IMG/VR virus record: IMGVR_UViG_3300036781_000418
Location: 155,296-219,295 of that record
Source of the DNA: a virus
Direction: 5' to 3' (one strand)
Length of the DNA stretch: 64,000 nt
Of this stretch, positions 16,490-24,896 are shown piece after piece (the stretch's first letter is position 1; each line of letters starts with the position of its first letter). Made by a program: the position numbers and the translations under genes. The notes under the pieces were generated by a model that did not search any database, was not told the DNA's origin, and was given only the letters and a program-made list of their open reading frames with translations.

Positions 16490-17857
16490 ATGAACTTCGC
16501 CGACGTCCTGAAAACCTGTGAACAAGCCAGTGGTGCTGGCTCCAAGAAGGTCATCAAGGAGGCCTTGGGTCGCTTTGACGCGACTTCACGTCGCTTGATG
16601 TACTACCTGTTCAACCCGTTCTACACGTTCGGCGTCAAGAAGTACGATCAACCAATCTGTCACACGGTCAACGAAAATGACCTGGACACCGCGATCAACG
16701 AGCTCTTCCTGACGCTGGACCAACTCCGCAACCGCGAGCTGACGGGCAACGCCGCCCGCAACGCCGTGACGGACATTCTCGAGCTCTTCACCGAGGACAC
16801 GGCCAAGTACATCGCCCGTGTGATCGACAAGGACCCACAAGCTGGGTTCTCCAACGAGACCTACAACAAGGTCTGGCCTGACGATCCAGTGCCAATCTTC
16901 TCCGTGATGCTGGCCGACAAGTTGGCCGTGACGGAGACCGAGGCCGACGACGGTGGTGACGACTTTGACCAGATCGTCTACCCCATCTGGTCGGACGTGA
17001 AGTACGACGGTGAACGCAACCTCTGCATCGTCAAAGAAACCGACATCACCTACCTGTCGCGCTCGGGCTTGGAAGCCGAGCACATGTACGGCCTGTTCGA
17101 CGAAGAGCTCATCAAGATCCGCGCACACCTTGGCTATGACTTCGTGATGGACGGTGAACGGATGGCCGCCTCCTACATCGACACGATCAACGCCAAGAAG
17201 TCTGGCGCTGAGGGTGAGGTTGGTAAGAAGGCCATGCGCTTCCGAGTCTTCTTCATGATGTCGCTTGACAACTGGAACGCTCAGCAGTGCGCCACCACGA
17301 TGCGCCAGAACCGTGCCAACCTCACCGCCATCTTCGCGGCCTGTGAGTGCGTCAAGCTGACCCAGACCGTTGGCCGTGAAGTCGTCGACCATGACGACAT
17401 GATGAGCCACCTCGACGAGGTCACCAAGCCCGGTTACGACGGCCAGAAGAAAGGCCACGAGGGTTTGATCCTCAAGCAGTACGAAGCCTTGTACTCATGG
17501 GACCGCTCCATGTCATGGTGCAAGGTCAAGAAGTTCTACGAGGTGGACGTTCGCATCATGACCTACGAGATGGGTCGCAAGTCCCTGTCGCACACCATCG
17601 GTCGTGTCAACTACGTCGGCTTCCTTGAAGACGGTCGTCGTGTTGAAGGTGGCGTTGGATCTGGTCTGCGCCTGAAGTCGCGCAACGACGGCGCCCCAAC
17701 CCGTGACGAGCTGCTCGCCAACTGGGAGAAGTACGAAGGTACGACCATGGTGCTGAAGTACCAGGAAGTCTCGAAGGCCAAGGACAAGCAAGTCCTCAGC
17801 CTGCGCTTCCCCACGGTCTTCCGTTTCCGCGACGACAAGATCATCAACGTTGACTGA
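16490..17857 (+). CDS. ATP-dependent DNA ligase
   Basis: 455 residues from the ATG at 16490; an in-frame upstream extension overlaps the previous gene and is not credible. Nucleotidyltransferase motif I KYDGER lies near residue 170 (adenylated lysine), followed by a motif III-like F-V-M-D-G-E, motif IV EGLILK and motif V WCKVKK. Size and arrangement resemble T4 gp30, with an N-terminal helical domain (1-150). It seals nicks during phage replication and repair. A palindrome-flanked promoter lies upstream. Confidence 0.92.
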   Translation: MNFADVLKTCEQASGAGSKKVIKEALGRFDATSRRLMYYLFNPFYTFGVKKYDQPICHTVNENDLDTAINELFLTLDQLRNRELTGNAARNAVTDILELFTEDTAKYIARVIDKDPQAGFSNETYNKVWPDDPVPIFSVMLADKLAVTETEADDGGDDFDQIVYPIWSDVKYDGERNLCIVKETDITYLSRSGLEAEHMYGLFDEELIKIRAHLGYDFVMDGERMAASYIDTINAKKSGAEGEVGKKAMRFRVFFMMSLDNWNAQQCATTMRQNRANLTAIFAACECVKLTQTVGREVVDHDDMMSHLDEVTKPGYDGQKKGHEGLILKQYEALYSWDRSMSWCKVKKFYEVDVRIMTYEMGRKSLSHTIGRVNYVGFLEDGRRVEGGVGSGLRLKSRNDGAPTRDELLANWEKYEGTTMVLKYQEVSKAKDKQVLSLRFPTVFRFRDDKIINVD

Positions 17858-17867
17858 GGAGTTTGAC

Positions 17868-18038
17868 ATGAAGTGGGAAGCTATTAGCGGTGCCATCGCC
17901 ATCTGTGCCTTCATGGGCATGTTGGCCTATACCGACTCGACCAAGAACAAGGCCGACGCGGAGATCAAAATCTCCTGCAACAACCTGCGGGCCGCCGCCG
18001 TTGCAGCCAGTCAGCCTACCCCGGTCTGCAGCCTGTAA
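17868..18038 (+). CDS. Small membrane protein
   Basis: 56 residues from the ATG at 17868, chosen for GAGGAG seven bases upstream; the in-frame ATG at 17850 lies in the ligase 3' end. One N-terminal membrane helix (about 5-25), then a short soluble tail with two cysteines. Confidence 0.65.
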   Translation: MKWEAISGAIAICAFMGMLAYTDSTKNKADAEIKISCNNLRAAAVAASQPTPVCSL

Positions 18039-18057
18039 CACAGAACCTGCGCAAGCT

Positions 18058-18087
18058 CGGCGACACCAGGGATGACCGGTGTCGCCG
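18058..18087 (+). terminator. Hairpin, probable terminator
   Basis: CGGCGACACC and GGTGTCGCCG arms around a 10-nt loop, followed by ATTCGTTTG. Only a weak U-tract. Confidence 0.6.
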
Positions 18088-18171
18088 ATTCGTTTGTGGT
18101 GGTATGATCAACACCTACGCCGAACGGTTGCAACCGACGACCGCCTGGCACCAACGACCATACAAGAAGAC

Positions 18172-18531
18172 ATGACCGAAGATGAGCTGATCACTGAGGT
18201 GAAGCGCCTGGCCTACGAGCTCCATGTGGTGACCATGGCCCGTGGCAAACTGTACCGGCGCGCCAAAGACTCGTTTGCGCCTGGTGAGGCCAAGCAGATT
18301 ATCAACAAGGTCTGGACTGAGACCTTGAACAACTTCCAGAAGGAAAACAGGCCTGGCTACTTGGTGATCAACGATCCGTCCCTGACGCGGATGATGCCTG
18401 AACCGACACCTGAGCCGCCAGTCCCCGAGCCAGTGGTTGAGCCAGAACCAGCCGCGCTTGAAGCGCCAACCGAACAACCAGCTGAAGCACCAGTTGAGGA
18501 GTCCAAAGATGACGACCGAAGCAGTCCATGA
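18172..18531 (+). CDS. Hypothetical protein with P/E-rich tail
   Basis: 119 residues from the ATG at 18172. The N-terminal 75 residues are helical and charged; the C-terminal third is a P-E-P-V repeat tail, likely disordered. A GTATGAT -10-like sequence lies about 70 nt upstream. It overlaps the next gene by 23 nt. Confidence 0.65.
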   Translation: MTEDELITEVKRLAYELHVVTMARGKLYRRAKDSFAPGEAKQIINKVWTETLNNFQKENRPGYLVINDPSLTRMMPEPTPEPPVPEPVVEPEPAALEAPTEQPAEAPVEESKDDDRSSP

Positions 18532-19420
18532 TTTTCTGCACTGCGGAATTGACCGCGATGTTTTGAAGGCGCGATGTGACCTAGTCGACCAGCTCATCAA
18601 CTTCGTCGACCGTGCTGAGTGCCTGTGGGAACACAGCGGTCAGCGGGGCGGTGGCCAGCAGCGCGTAGCCGAACTTGGAACGTACAAGGACGTCTGTGAA
18701 GGCGCCATGTTCAAGAAGGTTCGACTGCACCAACACCAGCCGGCGCTCATCAAGCACCTGGCTAACGTGAACTCCGTGTTGCACACTCACGAGTTCCTGC
18801 GGACAACTTGGCGGCGCAACGCCTACTTCCTGTGCCACGAAGACGAGAAGATGGGCAGTCCACCGCTGAACATTCCAGTTGAAGAGCTGAAGCTGTGGGT
18901 GTATGAGTTTGGTCCCGTGCCGTCGCCGAGCTTGAATGCCAACGCGCCGACGGCCGACGTGCTGGGTGCGTTGGGGAACGCCTACCACACGTTCAACGTT
19001 TCTCGACTTCGAGTTCGTGCGCTGGACGTCATCCGCGACCTGTTGTCAAACGACGACCATTTCAAGTACATTGACGAGTCAATTCGACGCGTTGAGGGTC
19101 AAATCAGGCGAGCGCTCTACGACCAGATGACGGCTCAACTGGTGAACATCAGCATGTTCGGCATGCTGGCTGGTGGAACGCACCTGGCGAAGGCCACACA
19201 GTTCCTCTACAACTTCAACCTGCGGCCACATGGCTCCGTTGGCGTGACGCTCATTCAGTACCTGACGCACGAACATCGTTATCCAGGCTATTGGATGTCT
19301 AAGACGGAGACTGACCTCCGAGCCGACATCGACAAGCGCTACGCCGCGCGGATCAAGAACTTAAAGGTGGATAAGTTGGCCGACCTTGATGTGCAGCAGG
19401 ATGGCGAACGCTCGAGCTGA
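18509..19420 (+). CDS. Hypothetical protein
   Basis: 303 residues from the ATG at 18509, which has GAGGAG upstream; the frame runs open further upstream through the neighbour. Soluble, mixed composition, no recognised motif. Its 3' end overlaps a convergent minus-strand gene by 60 nt. Confidence 0.7.
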   Translation: MTTEAVHDFLHCGIDRDVLKARCDLVDQLINFVDRAECLWEHSGQRGGGQQRVAELGTYKDVCEGAMFKKVRLHQHQPALIKHLANVNSVLHTHEFLRTTWRRNAYFLCHEDEKMGSPPLNIPVEELKLWVYEFGPVPSPSLNANAPTADVLGALGNAYHTFNVSRLRVRALDVIRDLLSNDDHFKYIDESIRRVEGQIRRALYDQMTAQLVNISMFGMLAGGTHLAKATQFLYNFNLRPHGSVGVTLIQYLTHEHRYPGYWMSKTETDLRADIDKRYAARIKNLKVDKLADLDVQQDGERSS

Positions 19421-19765
19421 GTTCTCGGACGCCAGCTCTGGCGTCCGCACCATCATGTCGCCGTACCGTAGCTGAACGATCCAGCCGAGCTGTTCCTTGA
19501 ACGCGGTCTCTGGGAAAAAGATCATGGGCTGAACGCCAAGCTTGATCTCAAGCTTGGACAGCTCGTCAAGGCTGTTGATGTAGTTGACCTCGCTGTTCGC
19601 GTAGGACGACAGCTTCGAGCGGAAGAACTCGTTGATGCGGCCAACCTTGATCACCTGCTCCCATTCACCCATCAGCTCATCACTCATCTGATCGATGAGC
19701 TTTGGGATGTCTTGCGGCGGGGTGGGGGCGCCTGCCTTAGGGAACGCGAAGATCTTAGCTGTCAT
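19361..19765 (-). CDS. Hypothetical protein (minus strand)
   Basis: 134 residues, soluble, no motif recognised. It overlaps the upstream metallophosphoesterase stop by 4 nt, so both belong to one minus-strand operon of three genes (19361-20744). Confidence 0.65.
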   Translation of the reverse strand: MTAKIFAFPKAGAPTPPQDIPKLIDQMSDELMGEWEQVIKVGRINEFFRSKLSSYANSEVNYINSLDELSKLEIKLGVQPMIFFPETAFKEQLGWIVQLRYGDMMVRTPELASENSARAFAILLHIKVGQLIHL

Positions 19766-20574
19766 ACCTCAATTGAAGCCGTTCCGTCGTAGCGGTGGTA
19801 CTTTAGATCCACTTCAAAGTGGTAGCCACCTGGGTTGCACAGCACCTGCGTGCGGTACAGCTGTCGGTTGATCGTGTCATGGGTGTGACCGAAGATCCAG
19901 TAAGCGGGCGCGTTGTCGTCCATCATCATCAGACCGCAGTCGGAGGCGAAGCCGCCGTTCATGGAGCTGCCGTGACGCGGGTGGCACAGTGAATGGGACG
20001 GCACGTGGTGGGTCACCACGATCGTCTTGCCGTCGTGCTTCGACGCAAGGGCCAGGCCGATTCGTTCACGGTTTACCTTGTTCATCTCGAACATGTCGCC
20101 GGCCGTGAATAGTTGGGCCGAGTGAACGTCACCGATCGTGATCTCACGGAAGTCCCACATGCCGTTCTGCACTACCAGGGTCTCCAATGGGTTTGAACCG
20201 CCGTCGGCCCAGAGCACGGACATGATGAAACGCACATCGTCGATGTAGACCGTCTTCACGCCCTTGACGACGTACGTGACGTTCGTCAGGGTAGTCCAGG
20301 CCGGACCCATGATGGCCGCCTCGTACTCGTTCATGTTGTAGCCGTAGAACTCGTGGTTTCCAGCGACCATCAGGACGTGCTTGAAACGCTTCGACAGGAC
20401 TTCCAAGACGACCTGCAAGTAGTTGCGCTTGGCGCAGATGTCACCAGCCAGTACCAGGACGGTTGCCTCGTCACCGAGGAGCGTCGGGATGTGGTCCTCA
20501 ACTAGGTCGGCGACGGAGCGCTTTTGGCCCACCTTGAACTCAAGGTGGAGGTCGGAGACGTATCGAATCTTCAT
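19762..20574 (-). CDS. Calcineurin-like metallophosphoesterase
   Basis: 270 residues from the start codon at 20574 (MKIRYVSDLHLE); a longer frame adds 13 unlikely residues. Metal-binding motifs appear in order: S-D-L-H-L, A-G-D-I-C, G-N-H-E-F-Y, T-H-H-V-P and G-H-T-H. These define the binuclear calcineurin-like phosphoesterase fold. The substrate (protein, nucleotide or nucleic acid) cannot be told. Its start overlaps the stop of the small gene before it (TCATGA). Confidence 0.88.
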   Translation of the reverse strand: MKIRYVSDLHLEFKVGQKRSVADLVEDHIPTLLGDEATVLVLAGDICAKRNYLQVVLEVLSKRFKHVLMVAGNHEFYGYNMNEYEAAIMGPAWTTLTNVTYVVKGVKTVYIDDVRFIMSVLWADGGSNPLETLVVQNGMWDFREITIGDVHSAQLFTAGDMFEMNKVNRERIGLALASKHDGKTIVVTHHVPSHSLCHPRHGSSMNGGFASDCGLMMMDDNAPAYWIFGHTHDTINRQLYRTQVLCNPGGYHFEVDLKYHRYDGTASIEV

Positions 20575-20744
20575 GATGCTTTCTTGAGCTCGAGCTGGAG
20601 TTCCATCCAACACTTAAGCTTCTGCTTTAGTTCTACAACGACACCCGGCTTGCTGAGCGCACCTTGGATCGCCGCGAGCTGGAGCTCGGCGATCAGGGCT
20701 TCGCGTCTCGCCACGTACTGGGCGAACAAGTAGATGTTACTCAT
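20571..20744 (-). CDS. Small helical protein
   Basis: 57 residues, one long amphipathic helix rich in L, E, Q and K. Coupled by a 4-nt overlap to the metallophosphoesterase. A minus-strand TAAATA core (20755-20750) lies only 11 nt before the ATG and no Shine-Dalgarno is visible, so the mRNA may be nearly leaderless or the start wrong. Confidence 0.55.
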   Translation of the reverse strand: MSNIYLFAQYVARREALIAELQLAAIQGALSKPGVVVELKQKLKCWMELQLELKKAS

Positions 20745-20862
20745 GCGTATATTTACCCATTTTGGTGGGTTGTGAGTCCCAAATTGAGGTACATGGGTAT
20801 GAACCCAACTTGCTACAATTCAAGCTGTTGTTCCACCAAGTCGTGCTCACGCACACCCACTT

Positions 20863-21138
20863 ATGCAAAAGCGTTTTCAAGATCACACCTCCAGCGTGGC
20901 GTTGTACGCCGTCCTTAACGAGGACGGGACGTACTTCGCGGGGTTTGACCCACTTAAAGGTGAGGCTGTCAAGGTCGTAGACCCACTGAGAGCCAAGCTG
21001 TTCACCAACAAGTTCAAAGCGTCTCTTCGTCCAGGGGAGCAGCTGGTGGAGCTGCTCGTCACGCTGTCCTTAGACAACACCCACGTCTCCAAACCCTTCC
21101 GCCCAAAGCGTCGGACCGATCCAACTACAACGGAGTAA
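20863..21138 (+). CDS. Hypothetical protein
   Basis: 91 residues with a basic C-terminus. A GCTACAATTC -10-like sequence lies about 45 nt upstream. No motif recognised. Confidence 0.6.
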   Translation: MQKRFQDHTSSVALYAVLNEDGTYFAGFDPLKGEAVKVVDPLRAKLFTNKFKASLRPGEQLVELLVTLSLDNTHVSKPFRPKRRTDPTTTE

Positions 21139-21141
21139 TCC

Positions 21142-21537
21142 ATGTCAAGATACCGTAACGACAACAGTGCCGGCGTTGCTATCCTCGCGGTGCTGTTTAT
21201 CATCCTCGCCTTCTGTGGCGTCGTCGGTGCCATTGGCACCGCGATCTACTTCCAGTTCTCAACGATCATGCATGGGGTGCTGGCCCTAACCAACTGGGTG
21301 CCAACGATGGGGGTCAAGACCGGAATCTTCGTCGGCACCTGCCTCATCATGTTGTACTTCCGAGCGTTGTACACGTTCGGTGGCATGGCGCTGGGTTGGT
21401 TCGTGTTGGGCATGTCCTGGTGGCAACCGCCGTTGATCTTCTTCCCGTTCATCGCCTTCGCCCTCTTCGGTACGTCGCTTCTCGCGGCCGTCACGCTGCT
21501 GGGTTCGGTGGTCGTTGACTTTTTCGATCGGAGATAA
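21142..21537 (+). CDS. Multi-pass membrane protein
   Basis: 131 residues with about four hydrophobic helices (10-35, 50-70, 75-95, 98-122) and no soluble domain. Lies 3 nt before the RNA ligase gene. No family recognised. Confidence 0.7.
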   Translation: MSRYRNDNSAGVAILAVLFIILAFCGVVGAIGTAIYFQFSTIMHGVLALTNWVPTMGVKTGIFVGTCLIMLYFRALYTFGGMALGWFVLGMSWWQPPLIFFPFIAFALFGTSLLAAVTLLGSVVVDFFDRR

Positions 21538-21540
21538 TTC

Positions 21541-22878
21541 ATGTCACGTAAGCTAGTTTCAGTCCGCACCATCGACGCGCTGCGCCCGATTCCCGGTGCG
21601 GACGCCATCGAGGTCGCAACCATCGGCGGCTGGGAGCTCGTGGTGAAGCGTGGCGAGTTCGAAGTGGGGGTCCCATGCCTGTACTTCGAGATCGACTCAT
21701 TCCTACCCAAGCACGTTCCGGCCTTCAGCTTCCTAATGACTCGTGGACTGCGCACCTTTGAGGGCGTCGAAGGCCACAAGCTGAAGACGATCCGCCTGCG
21801 TGGTCAGCGTTCGCAAGGCCTGGCCCTGCCGCTTACCATGTTCGCCTTCATGGAGCCGCTGCTCCGCGGTGTCCAAACAACGGACGAGGAGCTGGCCAAC
21901 TACTGGCTGCCCGCCGAGAAGATTCCAATGTGGCGGGAGTACTTCTTCGGCATGCACGAGTACGAGGCCGCCCTGGCTCCACAGGACTTTGACTGGGCGC
22001 CGATGTTCGACGTGGTGAAGTGGGAAGTTGAACTGCCCGCCAGCTTGAAGGGTCAGGCCAAGGGCACGTTCCCGTCGTTCATCCGCAAGACGGACCAAGA
22101 GCGCTGCCAGAACATGAAGCAGGAGATCTTCGGTTCCCCTGACGAGACGTACGTGTTTGACGTCTCCACGCTGCCACAGGAGGCGATCGACGCGATGCTC
22201 CAGAAGGGTCACCTCCAAGTGATCAACGGCATCTACCACCGCATCGTGTCGGGGTTGGCTGGCCAAGATCCTGACACCGTGTACGAAGTCACGTTGAAGG
22301 TGGACGGTTCGTCGTTCACCGCCTACGTCAAGGCCGACGACGATGGCAACGTGGTCACGGGTGTCTGCAGTCGGAACCTTGAGCTGAAGGTGAACGACGA
22401 GAACAAGGACAACGCGTTCGTCAAGATGTTCGTGGAGAGCGGTCTCCAGGCCGCGATGATCGAGATGTACAACAACCCAAACAACCACATTCCGGACGGT
22501 CGCCCATTCGCGTTTGCGGTGCAGGGTGAGTTGATGGGGCCTGGCATTCAGAGCAACCGTGAAGGCTTCACGGAGAACAAGCTGTTCGTGTTCGACATCT
22601 TCGACATCAACCAAGGGTTCTACATGCCGCCGATGTTCCGACACGACGTCGTAGAGGAGCTGCAGAAGTTGGGCGCCAAGCTTGAACACGTGCCGATTCT
22701 CGACGCTTGCGCAAAGCTGTCCGACCTCGGGCTGCACGACATCGCGTCGATCTTGGCCTTCGCCAATGGCCCCAGCATCAACAACCCGGTTCGGGAAGGC
22801 GTCGTCTTCAAGCGCATGGACGGTCAGTTCAGCTTCAAGGCGATCAGCAACCTGTACCTGGAAATGGAGAAGGACTGA
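21541..22878 (+). CDS. RNA ligase (DRB0094-type)
   Basis: 445 residues. An N-terminal OB-like domain (1-120, with I-P-G-A-D-A-I-E-V) is followed by the ligase core: motif I KVDGSS near residue 254, F-A-V-Q-G-E-L as a motif III region, motif IV REGVVFKR and motif V S-F-K-A-I-S. This arrangement matches the DRB0094 family of ATP-dependent RNA ligases that seal nicked RNA. In phages such enzymes can repair tRNAs cut by host defences, relevant given the tRNA array. Its stop overlaps the next start (TGATG). Confidence 0.88.
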   Translation: MSRKLVSVRTIDALRPIPGADAIEVATIGGWELVVKRGEFEVGVPCLYFEIDSFLPKHVPAFSFLMTRGLRTFEGVEGHKLKTIRLRGQRSQGLALPLTMFAFMEPLLRGVQTTDEELANYWLPAEKIPMWREYFFGMHEYEAALAPQDFDWAPMFDVVKWEVELPASLKGQAKGTFPSFIRKTDQERCQNMKQEIFGSPDETYVFDVSTLPQEAIDAMLQKGHLQVINGIYHRIVSGLAGQDPDTVYEVTLKVDGSSFTAYVKADDDGNVVTGVCSRNLELKVNDENKDNAFVKMFVESGLQAAMIEMYNNPNNHIPDGRPFAFAVQGELMGPGIQSNREGFTENKLFVFDIFDINQGFYMPPMFRHDVVEELQKLGAKLEHVPILDACAKLSDLGLHDIASILAFANGPSINNPVREGVVFKRMDGQFSFKAISNLYLEMEKD

Positions 22879-23018
22879 TGGAACCGAACAAGATGCTCGT
22901 TGAGCTCTTCGGCGGCATTATGGTCAGGCTCGCGATCGTCGCGGCGATCGGTGCCGTGTCCACGTTTGCCTGGATTATCTACGGCCTAGTGCACCTCATC
23001 AGGTACATCGTGACCTGA
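22878..23018 (+). CDS. Small membrane protein
   Basis: 46 residues with one hydrophobic helix at about 15-40. Overlaps the RNA ligase stop by 1 nt. Confidence 0.6.
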   Translation: MEPNKMLVELFGGIMVRLAIVAAIGAVSTFAWIIYGLVHLIRYIVT

Positions 23019-23032
23019 ACCTAAAACCATTG

Positions 23033-23073
23033 GTGTACACAGCGGGTGAGGTCGTTAAAATGACCTCACCCGC
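23033..23073 (+). promoter_or_regulatory. GTGTAC-N17-TAAAAT promoter with palindrome around the -10
   Basis: GTGTAC 23033-23038, TAAAAT 23056-23061. Perfect 12-nt arms GCGGGTGAGGTC (23042-23053) and GACCTCACCCGC (23062-23073) flank the -10. It probably drives the envelope cassette that starts at 23113. Confidence 0.65.
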
Positions 23074-23112
23074 ACATGTATGCGGATGGCGTGTAACTTT
23101 GAAGGGAATTCT

Positions 23113-23766
23113 ATGTGGGACAAACTCAAGGGTTTGGTCATTGAGTCGGATCCGGCCCCCGCCGCGTCCGCACCTCAAGTGGCCGCACCTGGAAAACCGT
23201 TGGTGACACCAATGGGCAGCACTCCGATCACGTTCACTCCGCCTGGTGTGAACATGGACTTCGTCAACGCGATCAAGAAGGCGATCTTCAGCCGGCCGAG
23301 CGCGTACCTCACGCTCCTGGAGGCGTCCACGAAGTTGGAGGCCTTCATCGCGGATCCGAACATGCGGATGAAAGCCGCGTGGCAGACTTCGGGTGGTGGT
23401 CGCTCCGCACAGGAAGTCGTGAACGCGGTCACCGCCCACTTGGCGGACGTGGACGGTGAAGAACGCAAGTTCAACGTCGCCGTACAGAACCAGATTCAGA
23501 CGGCCGTCGGCACGTTGGTCAACCAAGCCGCCACGCTGCGACAGGACAATGACAACTGCCGCAAGCAGGTCGAACAGCTGACACAGCAGATCACCCAGCT
23601 CAACGACCGCGTCACGCAACAAGACACGATGGCCTTGCAGCTCGACGGTCAAATCACCGACTCGCGCGCGAAGCTGGATCAGTCCTCCAACGAGTTCAAG
23701 GTCGCCGCACAGGTCGTGCGTGACGAGCTCTCCGCCCACCGCACCACCATCACCTCCACCCTTTAA
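23113..23766 (+). CDS. Coiled-coil protein at the head of the envelope cassette
   Basis: 217 residues from the ATG at 23113 (GAAGGG upstream; the ATG at 23080 lacks one). A proline/alanine-rich linker (about 10-50) is followed by a helical region and a Q-rich coiled coil (about 130-215) with Q-L-T-Q-Q-I-T-Q-L heptads. No catalytic motif. The PspA-like gene follows after 9 nt, so a role as partner or scaffold for it is likely. Confidence 0.7.
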   Translation: MWDKLKGLVIESDPAPAASAPQVAAPGKPLVTPMGSTPITFTPPGVNMDFVNAIKKAIFSRPSAYLTLLEASTKLEAFIADPNMRMKAAWQTSGGGRSAQEVVNAVTAHLADVDGEERKFNVAVQNQIQTAVGTLVNQAATLRQDNDNCRKQVEQLTQQITQLNDRVTQQDTMALQLDGQITDSRAKLDQSSNEFKVAAQVVRDELSAHRTTITSTL

Positions 23767-23775
23767 GGTACCACC

Positions 23776-24795
23776 ATGTCGAATGAACTGACAACGCAAC
23801 AAGCGAAGTCCTTCTGGGCTCGCCCAGAAGGCAAGACGGGTATGCTCGCCATCGCGGGCGGTGGCGTCGGCCTCTGGCTCGCCGGCCCCTTCCTCATCGG
23901 CCTCTTCGCGACGGCCATCACCCTCGTCGGCCAGGCGATCACGCTGACGATTCTCGGCGCGATCCTCTTCGCGCTGTGGATGATCTTGTCGAACAAGAAG
24001 TTCCAGACGCTGGTCTCCTACTTCTTCAAGTCCGCGATGCGCTCCCTCACCGGTGTGATCGTGGAGATCGATCCGATCGGCATCATGAAGTCGTACGTCG
24101 AGGACATGAAGAAGAAGCGCGACGTCATCTCCGAGGCGCGCGACAAGCTCAACGGCCAGGTGAAGAACCTCGAGCAGAAGATTCGCGACAACGACAGTGG
24201 TCGTGAAAACGCGATGGCCAAGGCGAAGGTTGCACAGGAAAAGGGCATGGGCGCCGCGCTTCAAGTGCAGGCCCGCCAAGCTGGCCGCCTGGAAAAGCTG
24301 AACGAAGGCAGCTTCAAGCCGATGCTCGCCAAGATGAACGCGCACAAGAAGGCGTTGGACAAGTACTACGAGGTCACGGGCATCGTGATCGAGGACTTGC
24401 AGAACGAAGTTGAGATGCGCGAGATCCAGCGCAAGACCATCTTGGCCTCGTACTCCGCGATGAAGGCGGCTTCCGCGATCATCAACGGCGGCACGAACGA
24501 GAAGGAGCTCTTCGACCAAGCCACTGAGTTCGTCGCGATGGACTACGCCGCGAAGCTGGGTGAGATCGAGTCCTTCATCGAGAACTCGCAAGGCTTCGTC
24601 GACGGCATCGACATCGAGAACGGCGTCTACGAGGCGTCCGCCCTCAAGAACCTCGAGCTGTGGGAAGGTTCCGACTCCATCCTGCTCGGTCATGGCAAAG
24701 CGGCGCTGGTTCAAGCTGACCTGAGCGTCTCGCCGCTGACCACCAAGATCGGCAACGACTCGCTGGACTACGCAACGCTGCTGTCCCGCAAATAA
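23776..24795 (+). CDS. PspA/IM30-like membrane-associated protein
   Basis: 339 residues. Two hydrophobic helices occur at about 22-45 and 48-75, then a long charged helical region (90-260) with I-M-K-S-Y-V-E-D-M-K-K-K-R and L-x-x-K-I-R-x-N heptads, resembling the ESCRT-III-like PspA family that binds and protects the inner membrane; a small C-terminal domain follows. Classical PspA lacks N-terminal transmembrane helices, so this is a variant or only analogous. It lies directly upstream of the transporter genes. Confidence 0.6.
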   Translation: MSNELTTQQAKSFWARPEGKTGMLAIAGGGVGLWLAGPFLIGLFATAITLVGQAITLTILGAILFALWMILSNKKFQTLVSYFFKSAMRSLTGVIVEIDPIGIMKSYVEDMKKKRDVISEARDKLNGQVKNLEQKIRDNDSGRENAMAKAKVAQEKGMGAALQVQARQAGRLEKLNEGSFKPMLAKMNAHKKALDKYYEVTGIVIEDLQNEVEMREIQRKTILASYSAMKAASAIINGGTNEKELFDQATEFVAMDYAAKLGEIESFIENSQGFVDGIDIENGVYEASALKNLELWEGSDSILLGHGKAALVQADLSVSPLTTKIGNDSLDYATLLSRK

Positions 24796-24811
24796 GTATG
24801 GTCCCTGGCAG

Positions 24812-24834
24812 CCGCTCCTTGGCTGCCAGCATAG
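24812..24834 (+). other. Hairpin before the binding-protein gene
   Basis: CTGGCAGCC and GGCTGCCAG arms, followed by CATAGAAT with a TAGAAT -10-like hexamer. It could terminate the upstream unit and mark the next promoter. Confidence 0.45.
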
Positions 24835-24896
24835 AATGACCTACGCCTCTGAGCGTGTATTAGCGTGTTCAACACTTCAAACCTGAGGGTTTAATC

